From the NCBI GenBank assembly GCA_013151635.1, contig JAADHV010000127.1:1-64000 (forward strand): DNA of 64,000 nt, written 5' to 3'. This DNA comes from Deltaproteobacteria bacterium (GTDB taxonomy: Bacteria; Desulfobacterota; Desulfobacteria; Desulfobacterales; Desulfobacteraceae). The position numbers and the translations under genes were made by a program. A model generated the notes under the pieces. It had not been told where the DNA came from. It searched no databases and worked only from the letters and a program-made list of their open reading frames with translations. The first letter of the stretch is position 1; each line of letters begins with the position of its first letter. Of the stretch, positions 37,415 to 47,347 are shown one piece after another.

Positions 37415-37734
37415 CGGTCTTATTAGATGCTATTGATTTCAAAGATGGCAATTTCGATTTGATTGCCTGGGAATTAACGGATTTCCATCATATATTTCCA
37501 GACTGTTTTGTCTGCATTTTCTTTTCCGTGTAAGACAAACTCTTAAAAAAAAACCTAACCTTAGCCATGGCTAAAAAATTGCCTCAGGTTGTTTTACCAC
37601 TTCACTCTATGACACGAAAAGGCGCATTAGAAATTATCAAATACACCATAAAACATAACCGCATTGCTCACCATAGTCACAGAAAAAAACAAATTGCTAT
37701 AGCTAAAAAATTAGGTGTTCAACTGTCGTTGTAA
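37415..37734 (+). pseudogene. Probable transposase C-terminal fragments, frameshifted
   Basis: Two frames in series. From about 37415 to 37533 reads VLLDAIDFKDGNFDLIAWEL and PDCFVCIFFSV before a stop; from 37567 an ATG opens a 55-residue frame, MAKKLPQVVLPLHSMTRKGA followed by LEIIKYTIKHNRIAHHSHRK and ending LGVQLSL. The basic, helical ending resembles the C-terminus of a transposase, and an RVRQTLKKKP reading across the junction in another frame suggests a frameshift. I infer a decayed insertion sequence together with the fragment at 37181. Confidence 0.35.
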
Positions 37735-37822
37735 TGATAGGTACTTTTTAATATTTACATGCGTTGGCCCTGATGCAATTACAGGATTGACTCTGGCAAG
37801 TGTTTATTCTATGCTTTCAGGT

Positions 37823-38872
37823 ATGAAAAAATATATCTGGATCATTATAGGATTTTTTTTGATTTTAGCGTTGGGATTTGCAGGCCTTGTCGGGTATGCG
37901 AGTATTTCAGACTATAAGCCCGCTCCAACAACATTGGTTTTTTCAAACAAGAATGCAAGAATAATTCCTGAATCAAAAATCTATACGCTGATTGCCTGGA
38001 ATATCGGGTACGGCGGCCTTGGCCGGGATATGGATTTTTTTTATGACGGTGGGAAACAGGTCAGACCTCAAAAGAAAATCGTTAAAAAGAACATATCGGC
38101 CATTGAGACCTTTATCTCCCGGCAAACCGGCATTGATTTTTTTTTATTGCAGGAAGTGGATAAAAAATCCAGGCGAAGTTATTACTTTGATGAGGTTGCC
38201 AAAATTGCCGGCCTTTTCCCCGGGTTCCATTCAAGTTTCGGTAAAAATTATGACGTTTTTTTTGTACCGGTTCCACCTGCCAGCCCGCTTGGTGCTGTCC
38301 TGTCGGGTCTTCAGACCCTGTCCCGGTTTGAGCCTGTTTTAGTTATCAGGCATTCTTTCCCTGGAAATTATGCATGGCCCCAGGGCCTGTTCATGCTGGA
38401 CAGGTGTTTTTTAGTGTCAAGATACAGGCTTGATAAAAAAAGGGAGCTCCTGGTGATCAACACCCACAACTCAGCCTATGATGACGGAACATTGCGGAGC
38501 AACCAGATGGCATATCTTAAGAATTTTTTAATCCGGGAATATGAAAAAGGCAATTATGTCATTGTGGGAGGAGACTGGAACCAATGTCCGCCCGGTTTTA
38601 ATCCGGAATTCAGACAGAACCTCATGGATAAGAAAAATCGCATGGACATTAAAAAAGATTACCTGCCGGACTGGCAATGGGCGTATGATCAAAAGATTCC
38701 AAGTAACAGGCGCCTTGCAGCCCCATATGATGAAAAAACAACCCTTACAACACTGATTGATTTTTTCCTGGTGTCACCGAATATTGAAATCAAAAAGATC
38801 CAGGGGATCTACCTTAATTTTGAACATTCAGACCATAACCCTGTAAAACTGGAAGTTAAATTAAAGGATTGA
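37823..38872 (+). CDS. Endonuclease/exonuclease/phosphatase-family hydrolase
   Basis: About 349 residues from the ATG at 37823, which gives an N-terminal membrane segment or uncleaved signal (KKYIWIIIGFFLILALGFAGLVGY). The EEP fold (DNase I/synaptojanin-like phosphodiesterases) shows AWNIGYGG, LLQEVDKKSRR with the metal-binding Glu, INTHNSAYDDG, GGDWNQCP with the Asp-x-Asn pair, IDFFLVSP and HSDHNPV with the final Asp-His. All catalytic elements are present. It would act outside the cytoplasm on a phosphodiester or phosphate ester; substrate unknown. The upstream extension to 37715 runs into the transposase remnant and lacks a ribosome binding site. Confidence 0.82.
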   Translation: MKKYIWIIIGFFLILALGFAGLVGYASISDYKPAPTTLVFSNKNARIIPESKIYTLIAWNIGYGGLGRDMDFFYDGGKQVRPQKKIVKKNISAIETFISRQTGIDFFLLQEVDKKSRRSYYFDEVAKIAGLFPGFHSSFGKNYDVFFVPVPPASPLGAVLSGLQTLSRFEPVLVIRHSFPGNYAWPQGLFMLDRCFLVSRYRLDKKRELLVINTHNSAYDDGTLRSNQMAYLKNFLIREYEKGNYVIVGGDWNQCPPGFNPEFRQNLMDKKNRMDIKKDYLPDWQWAYDQKIPSNRRLAAPYDEKTTLTTLIDFFLVSPNIEIKKIQGIYLNFEHSDHNPVKLEVKLKD

Positions 38873-38900
38873 GGAAAGTTAATTTTTCAAGGAAAAGACA

Positions 38901-39266
38901 ATGGACACCGACCTTTTTCGAAACAATGAAAAGCGAAGATTTGACAGACAGCAATTATATTATTATTTAAAGGTAAACTATTTCAAGACAGGCAGGCTTG
39001 CAGGATACCTCGGTGATATTTCCGCCCAGGGGTTGATGCTGTTCTCAAAAAAGGCTGTGGACCTGGACCAGGTCTTTCATTTCAGGATCAACCTGGATGA
39101 AGGCTTTGGCATGGATGAAAACCTGGTGTTTGAAGCAAGGAGCCTCTGGTGTGAAAAGGATGCCAACCCTGAATATTATATTATCGGCTTCAAGTTTATT
39201 GATATGAACCAGGCAAGTATTGATATCGTAAAGTATCTGATTAAAAAATACGGATTTAATAAATAA
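38901..39266 (+). CDS. PilZ-domain protein, c-di-GMP receptor candidate
   Basis: A 121-residue single PilZ domain. The RxxxR element is RRFDRQ near residues 12-16, and the D/NxSxxG element is GDISAQG near 40, both needed to bind c-di-GMP; a beta-barrel pattern fills the rest, ending in YIIGFKFIDM. It follows the EEP hydrolase after 28 bases on the same strand with an AAGGA site and is convergent with ygiQ. Its effector target is unknown. Confidence 0.82.
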   Translation: MDTDLFRNNEKRRFDRQQLYYYLKVNYFKTGRLAGYLGDISAQGLMLFSKKAVDLDQVFHFRINLDEGFGMDENLVFEARSLWCEKDANPEYYIIGFKFIDMNQASIDIVKYLIKKYGFNK

Positions 39267-39278
39267 GTTTTAAAACCA

Positions 39279-41012
39279 TTACCGGTTGTGCTGCTTTCTT
39301 CTTCTAAAACCCTGCCTTGACAGCTTGTCTGTTATGATTTTTTTTTGTTTTTCCTTCTTTTTTTGATCTTTCTCAATATATATCGCTGCCATCAGGAAAG
39401 GATCAAGGCCTGTGTAATACATAAGTGTTGAATAGGTTGAAGGCGACGGGGTAAAAATTTGTACTTGTTCAGGCCTTGTTTTAAGCTTATTGGTACAAAA
39501 TTTTTTTAATGCTGCCATATCCTTCATGTCGCATCCGGGGTGGGCAGCGATTAAATAATAGGTTAAAAACTGTTTTTTCCCTGATTTTTTGCTCAATAAA
39601 TCAAATTTATTTTTAAACTGCAAAACCAGGTTGGAAGACTGCTTGCCCATTAAGTTTAAAACATGGGGTACTATATGTTCCGGCGCAATTTTCATTTGGC
39701 CTGACACATTATCTTTTACTATTTTTTCAAGGTATGCAGTGCCGTTGTTTTTATCATTGAATATAAGGTCATAACGGATGCCTGAGCTGATAAATACCTT
39801 TTTAATGTTGGAAAGTTTTTCAATTTTCCGGATCAAGTCCATATGTTTTGAATGATCCGGGCAAAGACTTTTGCAGGGAACAGGGAAAAGACACCTCTTG
39901 TCGTTGCAGGCTCCTTTTTTAAGCTTTTTTTTACATTCAAATCCGTACATGTTTGCTGTGGGGCCTCCAAGGTCTGTAATATATCCTTTAAAATCTTTAA
40001 GCCGTGAAATGGTTTTTGCTTCATTTATAATGGATTCTGAACTTCTATACCGGACAGTCCGGCCCTGGTGGACCGAGATGGCACAAAAATTACACTCGCC
40101 ATAGCAGCCGTAATGGGTGGGAATGGAAAATTTTATGGTGGAAAGTGCCCTGACGGTTCCGTGTCTCTTATAATACGGGTGAAGGTCCCTTTCAAATTCA
40201 AGAGAATGGATATGGTCAAGCTCCAGGCTTGTGCTATAGGGCTCTGGAGGGTTTAAAACAAGATAGCGGTCCTGGTGCCGCTGGCAGAGTCCAATGGCTG
40301 TGATGGGATCATTGTTTTCATAGAAAAGCTGAAAGCTTTTAATATATTGGTCTTTGTTTTTCCGGACTGTTTCAAATGAGGGAAGTTCTTTCCCTTTTTT
40401 TTTATTTGAAATATAAGCCACGCCATTTAAAGACTCCGGGTTTTTGTTTTCCCTTATTGCCCTTGCAAATTTGATGATGGAGCTGTGGGCCATTCCAAAT
40501 AAGAGAAAGTTTGCTTTTGCATCAAAAAGAACGGACCGTCTGATTTTGTCAGACCAGAAATCATAATGGGCTATTCGCCTGAGGCTTGCTTCAATCCCGC
40601 CAAGGACAATTGGCCGGGTTTTTTTAAAATATTTTCTGACAAGATTGGAATAGGCGATCACGGCCCTGTCCGGCCTTTGGTTATTAATACCGCCGGGTGT
40701 ATAATCATCTTTTTTCCTTTTTTTTTTCAAGGCTGTGTAATTTGTCACCATGGAATCCACACAGCCGCCTGTAATGCCCCAGAACAGGGCCGGTTCCCCG
40801 AGTCTTGATATGTCTTTTCCGGCATCCATACCAGGCTGGGCAATGATTCCCACGCGAAATCCTTGATCGACAAGAACCTTTCCTATGACGGCAATACCCA
40901 TAAAGGGTGAATCAATATAAGCGTCCCCTGTGACAAGGATCACATCAAGCCTGTTCCAGTTAAGCTTTTTTACCTCATTTTGCGTTGTGGGAAGAAACAT
41001 GTTTAAGGTCAA
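39279..41012 (-). CDS. YgiQ-family radical SAM protein
   Basis: A 577-residue protein of the YgiQ (UPF0313) family: an N-terminal B12-binding-like region (LVTGDAYIDSPFMGIAVIG), the radical SAM cluster CYGECNFC near residue 300 in HYGCYGECNFCAISVHQGR, and the conserved SSGIRYDL and IAPEH segments later. The C-terminus ends shortly after the YYTGLDPF segment with a basic tail, so it is on the short side for the family. The reaction is unknown. The start may be TTG at 41012 or ATG four codons later. Confidence 0.9.
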   Translation of the reverse strand: MTLNMFLPTTQNEVKKLNWNRLDVILVTGDAYIDSPFMGIAVIGKVLVDQGFRVGIIAQPGMDAGKDISRLGEPALFWGITGGCVDSMVTNYTALKKKRKKDDYTPGGINNQRPDRAVIAYSNLVRKYFKKTRPIVLGGIEASLRRIAHYDFWSDKIRRSVLFDAKANFLLFGMAHSSIIKFARAIRENKNPESLNGVAYISNKKKGKELPSFETVRKNKDQYIKSFQLFYENNDPITAIGLCQRHQDRYLVLNPPEPYSTSLELDHIHSLEFERDLHPYYKRHGTVRALSTIKFSIPTHYGCYGECNFCAISVHQGRTVRYRSSESIINEAKTISRLKDFKGYITDLGGPTANMYGFECKKKLKKGACNDKRCLFPVPCKSLCPDHSKHMDLIRKIEKLSNIKKVFISSGIRYDLIFNDKNNGTAYLEKIVKDNVSGQMKIAPEHIVPHVLNLMGKQSSNLVLQFKNKFDLLSKKSGKKQFLTYYLIAAHPGCDMKDMAALKKFCTNKLKTRPEQVQIFTPSPSTYSTLMYYTGLDPFLMAAIYIEKDQKKKEKQKKIITDKLSRQGFRRRKQHNR

Positions 41013-41056
41013 TATCCTGATGGTTTGCAGTTAATTTTTATTTGGGCATACCATAC

Positions 41057-41094
41057 AGGATAAAGCCCTGGATTACAATCCAGGGCTTTATCCT
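41057..41094. repeat. Perfect 18-bp inverted repeat
   Basis: AGGATAAAGCCCTGGATT, two bases, then its exact reverse complement. It lies between the divergent ygiQ and kinase genes. No U-run follows on either strand, so it is not a standard terminator; it may be a mobile palindromic element, a protein-binding site or an mRNA leader hairpin. Confidence 0.8.
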
Positions 41095-41205
41095 GGCCCT
41101 TTATATTCTGGTTGCATTTTCACAGGGTTGTGTTAGATTAATAAGGTAATGCAAATTTTGCAGTCTCGCAAGTTTTCTTTTTCATAAACAATGGAACGAT
41201 AAATA

Positions 41206-43491
41206 TTGAACCGGAAATTAAAAAATAAACTTCTCATGCCGCCAAAGGGAAGAAAGTTCAGTTTAAAAAATCTTTCTATCCAGCTGAGTTTGATTGCCAT
41301 TGTCATCCAGACCCTGGTTCTGGCAGCATTCGGAATTTACCGTATTAAAACCCGGACCGCCAGTATGGAAGAAAATTTAAATACTTCCCTTAAAAATGAA
41401 GCGGTTCAGCTTTCTGCGAGCCTGTCAATGGCTTTGTTTGATTTTAATGATGGGATCTTAAAAGTGATTTGCATGGCAGCTTTAAAAAAGCCTGAGATAA
41501 TTAAGATTACAATCTGGGACCAGAACCAGGAATATCTTTCATTTCAAGATGAACAATACCGGTCCGGATATCTGGGAAACGGTATTAAATCCGTTGACTA
41601 TCCAATATATTTCAAAAAAGAAAAAATCGGGAAAATCAAAATTATTGCCACAAGCGTTTTTTTAAATAAAAAGATTTCAATGCTTAAATCCAGCAGCATC
41701 CTCCAGGTTGTGATCCTGGATCTAACCCTGGGATTGGTATTGATCCTGGTTCTGATTATAAGATTTGTAAGACCTTTGCAGGAATTACGGAAGGGTTCGG
41801 AAAAAATAGCCTCGGGACATCTGGATCATCCCATCAACGTTAACAGGAATGATGAATTGGGTGCCCTGGCGGATAATCTTGTCATTATGCGTGATGCTGT
41901 GAAAGAAAAAGTAGAATCCCTTCAATTTGAAGTGGACCAGCATCAAAAAACAAGCCTGGCCCTTGAAAAGAGTGAATCCTTCTTAAGGTTGATAATTGAC
42001 CTTATCCCCCATATGATTTTTGTAAGAGATGTAAAAGGCAGGTTTCTGGTTGTCAATAAGGCTGTGGCAGATGATTTAAACTCTACAGTGGAAGGGATAA
42101 CCGGAAAATTACAAGGGGATGTCATGCCTGACCGGGATGCAGCGGCAAAGATTCTGGCGGATGATCAACAGGTAATTAAAACAGGGCAAACATTGACTTT
42201 GTTAACAAAATCCCATGGCACATCACCCGGGATGTCCAAATGGTATTCCACAAAAAAAGTACCGTTTAAGGCACTGGATGGTGACAGGGGAATTGTCGGG
42301 ATAACCATTGATATATCCGATCTTAAACAGGCGGAAGAAGAGCTTAAAAAAACTAAAAATTATATTGATAATATAATCAATTCCATGCCGAGTGCTTTAA
42401 TGAGCCTGGACCGGGAATTCAAGATTACCCAGTGGAACCATAAGGCGGAAAAACTTTATGGTATAAAGGCATCGGATGCTATTTCAAAACCTCTGTACCA
42501 GGTGCTTCCGAAAATGAAGCCGTTTATGGGCAATATAAGTAAAGCAATTCAGACAGGTAAACCTTATTATTTTCCAAAACAGGCCGGCAAAACATCTGAA
42601 GGGATAGTATATGAAGATATTACAGTCTACCCATTGGTTGCCGACAGTGTTGAAGGTGCTGTCATACGTGTGGATGACATCACAGAGCATGTCCGCATGG
42701 AAGAAATGGTGGTCCAGTCGGAAAAGATGCTCTCCATCGGGGGCCTGGCCGCAGGAATGGCCCATGAGATAAACAACCCGCTGGCAGGCATGATGCAGAA
42801 TGCCCAGGTTGCCTTACGGAGAATACAGGCTGATATCCCTGCAAGCACAAAAGCAGCAGAGAAGGCCGGAATCTCCATGGACCAGATCAGGAATTTTATG
42901 GAAAACCGGGGGATCATAAGACAGCTTGGGCTGATACATGAAGCCGGTGTCAGGGCATCTCAGATTGTTCAAAATATGTTGAGCTTTTCCAGGAGGGATT
43001 TTTCCGGTAAAGTCAGGCAGGATATTGCACTTATCCTTGATCAGACCATAGAACTTGCCAAAAGTGACTATGATCTTAAAAAACAATATGATTTTAAAAA
43101 GATCAAAATTGTCAGGGAATATCACCCGGATACACCCCTGGTGTTGTGTGAAATCAGCAAAATCCAGCAGGTGTTTTTCAATATTTTAAAAAATTCTGCC
43201 GAGGCAATGCAGGAATTTGAGTCATTAAAGGATCCCATGTTTTTCCTGAGAGTCAGGCCAAAAGGGGCGTTTGTCCGTATTGAAATAGAAGATAACGGAC
43301 CTGGGATGACCAAAGATACCCGCAAAAGGATATTTGAACCTTTTTTTACGACAAAACCTGTGGGAAAAGGCACGGGCCTGGGACTTTCTGTTTCTTATTT
43401 TATTATCATTGAAAACCATAACGGTGAAATGAATGTCGTTTCAGAGCCTGGCAAAGGGGCAAAATTTATTATCCACCTGCCGATTATATAG
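41206..43491 (+). CDS. Membrane sensor histidine kinase (HAMP-PAS-PAS-HK)
   Basis: A 761-residue kinase. Two membrane helices (about 25-48 and 165-188) enclose a periplasmic sensor of about 120 residues; a HAMP linker follows (PLQELRKGSEKIASGHLDHPI), then two PAS domains (about 255-375 and 380-500), HisKA with AAGMAHEINNPLAGMMQNAQ and the phosphorylated histidine, and an ATPase domain (IEIEDNGPGM; GTGLGLSVSYFII). There is no receiver domain, unlike the other kinases here, so it needs a separate response regulator, not adjacent. The start is TTG with a weak GGAACG site; the ATG ten codons later has none. Confidence 0.9.
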   Translation: MNRKLKNKLLMPPKGRKFSLKNLSIQLSLIAIVIQTLVLAAFGIYRIKTRTASMEENLNTSLKNEAVQLSASLSMALFDFNDGILKVICMAALKKPEIIKITIWDQNQEYLSFQDEQYRSGYLGNGIKSVDYPIYFKKEKIGKIKIIATSVFLNKKISMLKSSSILQVVILDLTLGLVLILVLIIRFVRPLQELRKGSEKIASGHLDHPINVNRNDELGALADNLVIMRDAVKEKVESLQFEVDQHQKTSLALEKSESFLRLIIDLIPHMIFVRDVKGRFLVVNKAVADDLNSTVEGITGKLQGDVMPDRDAAAKILADDQQVIKTGQTLTLLTKSHGTSPGMSKWYSTKKVPFKALDGDRGIVGITIDISDLKQAEEELKKTKNYIDNIINSMPSALMSLDREFKITQWNHKAEKLYGIKASDAISKPLYQVLPKMKPFMGNISKAIQTGKPYYFPKQAGKTSEGIVYEDITVYPLVADSVEGAVIRVDDITEHVRMEEMVVQSEKMLSIGGLAAGMAHEINNPLAGMMQNAQVALRRIQADIPASTKAAEKAGISMDQIRNFMENRGIIRQLGLIHEAGVRASQIVQNMLSFSRRDFSGKVRQDIALILDQTIELAKSDYDLKKQYDFKKIKIVREYHPDTPLVLCEISKIQQVFFNILKNSAEAMQEFESLKDPMFFLRVRPKGAFVRIEIEDNGPGMTKDTRKRIFEPFFTTKPVGKGTGLGLSVSYFIIIENHNGEMNVVSEPGKGAKFIIHLPII

Positions 43492-43520
43492 TGTTTTTTA
43501 AATTCTTTACAGAGAGAAGT

Positions 43521-44435
43521 TCACATCATGAGCAGGTAAATTCCAAATACGGCTGTCACGGCACCTGCCGCAGCTCTTAAAGATACATGTTCTTTGTGAA
43601 GGAAAATTGAAAACGGGATAATGAAAACCGGGACAAGAGAGAGAAATGTGGAGGCAACACCGGTTGAAAGGTAATGCAGCACTAAAAGGGATAAAGATAC
43701 CCCTAAAAACGGGCCGATGGCCGAACCGATGGCTGTAAAAATTACAGCTTCAGTATTTTTGACGGCAGTTTTAACATTTTTCCATTTTCCAGTGATGGTA
43801 AAGAAAACAAGAAAACAGATAAAAGCTGCAATAACCCTTATCTGGGTTGCTGAAAATGCATCCAGATAACCTGACCCTGTCTGCATGCCGGTCTTGCTTA
43901 ATATGTACCCTAATGCCTGGCCGAACATTCCGCCGAATCCAAATATCACACCCTTAAAAGAGATGTTCCTGATTTTAAGTTTCGAAGTTTTGGATATTTT
44001 TTGGTTTCTCTCAAGGATAACAATGCCGACGCCGGAAAGGGTAACAAACATGCCGATCCATTGGTGGAAAACATATATTTCATCCAGGAAAATCCAGCCG
44101 ATTAAGGCTGTAGTGGGTGCTGACAAGCTGAAAATCAGCATGGAAACCCTTGGCCCGATTTCAACAAGGGACTTGAAAAGAAAGATATCCCCTATGAAAA
44201 AGCCGATGATCCCGGAAAGACTTAGGTAAAACCAGGCAATGGCCGGGAAGTGAACAGGAAGGATATAACCGTGTTTGAAAAATAAAAAAATGCTGAAAAA
44301 TACTAATGCAAAAGAGAGTCTTATGATATTCACCGGGGTTGCTCCGACTTTTTTGGATGCGGCTTCGAAAAATTGAACGCTGATGCTCCAGCAAAGCACG
44401 GTTGCAATAGCTATTATTTCACCATTGTAGGCCAT
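43521..44435 (-). CDS. EamA/DMT-family transporter
   Basis: A 304-residue integral membrane protein with about ten helices in two EamA repeats. The first repeat ends LDEIYVFHQWIGMFVTLSGVGIV, the second LHKEHVSLRAAAGAVTAVFGIYL, both matching the family's E-x5-G-x3-G-V pattern. These permeases move small metabolites or amino acids, usually outward. Substrate cannot be read. AAAAGGA precedes the ATG. Convergent with the kinase gene, 30 bases apart. Confidence 0.88.
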   Translation of the reverse strand: MAYNGEIIAIATVLCWSISVQFFEAASKKVGATPVNIIRLSFALVFFSIFLFFKHGYILPVHFPAIAWFYLSLSGIIGFFIGDIFLFKSLVEIGPRVSMLIFSLSAPTTALIGWIFLDEIYVFHQWIGMFVTLSGVGIVILERNQKISKTSKLKIRNISFKGVIFGFGGMFGQALGYILSKTGMQTGSGYLDAFSATQIRVIAAFICFLVFFTITGKWKNVKTAVKNTEAVIFTAIGSAIGPFLGVSLSLLVLHYLSTGVASTFLSLVPVFIIPFSIFLHKEHVSLRAAAGAVTAVFGIYLLMM

Positions 44436-44506
44436 GGGGATCCTTTTAGGGTTTGAAGTAAAAAAAATATAGTTAGACGATATGCAATAAAATTACAAGG
44501 TAAATA

Positions 44507-44520
44507 TCCGGCCCGGGCCG
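44507..44520. repeat. GC-only 14-bp palindrome
   Basis: CCGGCCCGGGCCGG, a perfect palindrome in an AT-rich 184-base gap between the EamA gene and radA. Its purpose is unknown; it may be a regulator site or chance. Confidence 0.4.
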
Positions 44521-44619
44521 GCCTGTTATGACCTGCATTATCGGAATCTTGATATGGATGCCACAAAATGCTATAGTTCCCGGACTTTATAAATTAAAGA
44601 CAGGCATGGTTAAAATAGA

Positions 44620-45978
44620 TTGAAAAAAAAGGATAAGCTTACATTCAGATGCCAGTCCTGCGGAGGGTTAACCCCTAAATGGATGGGAAGGTGCCCTGAT
44701 TGCGGTGCCTGGGATACTTTGACGGAAGAACGGGTTGTCCCGGGTATTTTAAAAAAGAAAAAATCTTCTTTTTTACCGGAACCTGTTTTGATTGATTCTG
44801 TGGCAGTGAAAGAAACCGACAGGATCAAAACCGGTGTGGCTGAATTCGACCGTGTACTGGGGGGCGGAATTGTTGATGGCTCATTGATCCTGATTGGCGG
44901 AGACCCTGGAATAGGAAAGTCCACTTTGATGCTTCAGGTATTGTCAAAATTATCCGGTTCCGGTAAGAAGTGTCTCTATGTGTCAGGAGAAGAGTCTGTC
45001 CGGCAGATTTCCATGAGGGGAAAACGGCTTGACTCCCATGGGGCATCCCTGTTTGTCGTGTCTGAAACCGATCTGGATTCCATACTGGCCATGGTGGGTC
45101 AGTCTGGATATGATGCATTGGTAATTGATTCCATCCAGACGATATTTCATCCTGATGTTTCTTCAACACCGGGCAGCGTGACACAGATAAGGGAAGCTGC
45201 AATGCAGTTTATGAAACTTGCAAAGTCAACCGGTATTCCTGTTTTTCTGGTTGGTCATGTGACTAAGATCGGAGCCATTGCAGGTCCAAGGATTATGGAG
45301 CACATGGTGGATACGGTTCTTTATTTTGAAGGGGATAAAACCCATGTATTCAGAATCCTCAGGGCGGTTAAAAACAGATTCGGGCCCACAAATGAGATCG
45401 GCGTATTTGAGATGAACGAAAACGGCCTTTCCCAGGTTCCTAATCCGTCAGCCGTTTTTTTGTCTGAACGTTCAGCCATTGCCCCGGGTTCTGTTGTGAC
45501 CTCGTGCATGGAAGGTACCAGGCCTATTTTAGTTGAAATCCAGGGCCTTGTGTCAAGCTCCGGCCTTGGTACACCGCGGCGGACTGTTTTAGGCCTGGAT
45601 AATAACAGGGTCGCTTTAATTGTCGCTGTCATGGAAAAAAGGCTTGGGATGAACCTTTCCGGCCTTGATATTTTTATGAATGTCACAGGCGGTGTGAAAA
45701 TTGTTGAGCCTGCGGTGGATCTTGCTATTGCGGCAGCACTGGCTTCGAGTTTTTTAGATAAGCCTGTGGATAAGAAGACAATATTGATAGGTGAGATCGG
45801 GCTTACAGGAGAAATAAGGGCTGTGGGCCATGTCCAGTCAAGGATTAAGGAAGCTGCAAAAATGGGATTTGCAAAATGTCTTGTACCATGCAGCACCATA
45901 AAGCAGCTGTCCAGGGTAAAAGGGATGGCCATAGAAAGCATAAGTTTTCTTAAAAGCGCCATGGAGGTATTGTTTTAA
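44620..45978 (+). CDS. radA: DNA repair protein RadA (Sms)
   Basis: A 452-residue branch-migration ATPase of homologous recombination. The N-terminal zinc finger is CQSCGG...MGRCPDCG, Walker A is GGDPGIGKSTL, the KNRFG motif is present (VKNRFGPTNEIGVF), and the C-terminal part is the Lon-protease-like domain without active-site residues (GGVKIVEPAVDLAIAAAL). The start is TTG with a weak site; the resulting N-terminus is typical. The stop overlaps the start of rlmE (TAATG). Confidence 0.96.
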   Translation: MKKKDKLTFRCQSCGGLTPKWMGRCPDCGAWDTLTEERVVPGILKKKKSSFLPEPVLIDSVAVKETDRIKTGVAEFDRVLGGGIVDGSLILIGGDPGIGKSTLMLQVLSKLSGSGKKCLYVSGEESVRQISMRGKRLDSHGASLFVVSETDLDSILAMVGQSGYDALVIDSIQTIFHPDVSSTPGSVTQIREAAMQFMKLAKSTGIPVFLVGHVTKIGAIAGPRIMEHMVDTVLYFEGDKTHVFRILRAVKNRFGPTNEIGVFEMNENGLSQVPNPSAVFLSERSAIAPGSVVTSCMEGTRPILVEIQGLVSSSGLGTPRRTVLGLDNNRVALIVAVMEKRLGMNLSGLDIFMNVTGGVKIVEPAVDLAIAAALASSFLDKPVDKKTILIGEIGLTGEIRAVGHVQSRIKEAAKMGFAKCLVPCSTIKQLSRVKGMAIESISFLKSAMEVLF

Positions 45979-46589
45979 TGGCAGCCGGAAAAAAGAAAAA
46001 GCAAAATAAGAATCAATGGGCCGATCACCTGACAAGGAGAGCAAAAGCCGAGAATTACCCGGCACGATCCATATATAAACTTGAAGAAATTCAAAATAAA
46101 TTCAAAGTTATCAAAAATAAAAACCGGGTGCTTGACCTTGGCTGCGCTCCTGGCTCATGGCTTTTATACGTATCCAGGCAGGTGGGAGACTGCGGCAGGG
46201 TTTTTGGTATTGATCTAAAAGCACTTGATATTGAATTGCCCGGTAATGTTTTTGTTATTAAAGATAATATATTAAATTTGAATAATGACTCTTTCCTGGA
46301 TGAAAATACAGGATTTAATGTGGTCTTGAGCGATATGGCCCCTGGAACAACCGGGAGAAAGGACGTGGATGCATTAAGATCTTTTGAGCTTTGTAATATG
46401 GCTTTAAAGGTTGCAGACAGGTTTCTTGCGCAAAACGGCCATTTTGTCTGCAAGATATTTCAGGGCAATGACTTTAATGCTTTTCAAAAAAATGTTAAAT
46501 CAAAATTTAAAGAATGCAAAATATTCAAACCGGACAGCTGCAGAAAACAAAGTAAAGAAATATATATTATAGCAAAATATAAGAGGTAA
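45978..46589 (+). CDS. rlmE: 23S rRNA 2'-O-methyltransferase RlmE
   Basis: A 203-residue SAM-dependent methyltransferase of the FtsJ/RrmJ family that modifies U2552 of 23S rRNA. Motifs: [11 protein letters not shown] with the first catalytic Lys, [10 protein letters not shown] (SAM site), [11 protein letters not shown] with the catalytic Asp, and FVCKIFQG with the second Lys; the Glu is in KEIYIIA. It starts inside the radA stop and is followed after 14 bases by yebC, with GGAGG between. Confidence 0.95.
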   Translation: MAAGKKKKQNKNQWADHLTRRAKAENYPARSIYKLEEIQNKFKVIKNKNRVLDLGCAPGSWLLYVSRQVGDCGRVFGIDLKALDIELPGNVFVIKDNILNLNNDSFLDENTGFNVVLSDMAPGTTGRKDVDALRSFELCNMALKVADRFLAQNGHFVCKIFQGNDFNAFQKNVKSKFKECKIFKPDSCRKQSKEIYIIAKYKR

Positions 46590-46603
46590 GGAGGTTAAAA
46601 ATA

Positions 46604-47347
46604 ATGTCAGGACACAGCAAATGGTCAACGATAAAGCATAAAAAAGGTGCCACCGATGCAAAAAGGGGTAAGCTTTTCACGAAACTGATAAAAGAGATTA
46701 CCGTTGCGGCCAGGATGGGCGGGGGTGATCCTGATTCTAATCCAAGATTGAGGCATGCTTTGAATTCAGCAAGGTCACAGAATATGCCCAAGGACACATC
46801 TGACAGAGCGATTAAAAAGGGAACAGGTGAACTTGAGGGGGTAAATTACGAGGAAATTTTATATGAGGGATATGGCCCAGGTGGCGTTGCTGTCCTTGTT
46901 GAATGCTTGACTGACAACAGGAACAGAACAATTGCCGAGGTACGCCATGCTTTTGGTAAAGCCGGCGGGAATGTCGGGACTGACGGCTGTGTTGCCTGGA
47001 TGTTTGATAAAAAAGGGCTTATTTCTGTCAGCAAAGAAGAGTCAGACGAGGACACCTTGATGGAAGTGGCTATAGATGCAGGGGCAGAAGATATTAAAGA
47101 AGAGACAGACTCATTTGACATAATAACAGAACCTGCCGATTTTGATACGGTAAAAGACGCTGTTGATGCGGCAGGAATCAAGTATGAACTGGCGGAAATA
47201 ACCATGATCCCTCAGAACTTGACAAAGGTGGAAGGCAAAGAAGCTGAACAGATGATCAAGTTCATGGAAGTTCTGGATGACAGCGAAGATGTCCAGAAAT
47301 TTTACTCTAATGCAGACATCCCGGATGAAATTTTTGACGCAATGTAA
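46604..47347 (+). CDS. yebC: YebC/PmpR-family protein
   Basis: A 247-residue protein matching the YebC/TACO1 family: [20 protein letters not shown] at the N-terminus, [18 protein letters not shown], and [19 protein letters not shown]. Family members bind the ribosome or DNA and help translation of difficult stretches or regulate genes. The site AAGGAGG lies just before the start. It ends the radA-rlmE-yebC run, where a strong terminator follows directly. Confidence 0.96.
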   Translation: MSGHSKWSTIKHKKGATDAKRGKLFTKLIKEITVAARMGGGDPDSNPRLRHALNSARSQNMPKDTSDRAIKKGTGELEGVNYEEILYEGYGPGGVAVLVECLTDNRNRTIAEVRHAFGKAGGNVGTDGCVAWMFDKKGLISVSKEESDEDTLMEVAIDAGAEDIKEETDSFDIITEPADFDTVKDAVDAAGIKYELAEITMIPQNLTKVEGKEAEQMIKFMEVLDDSEDVQKFYSNADIPDEIFDAM

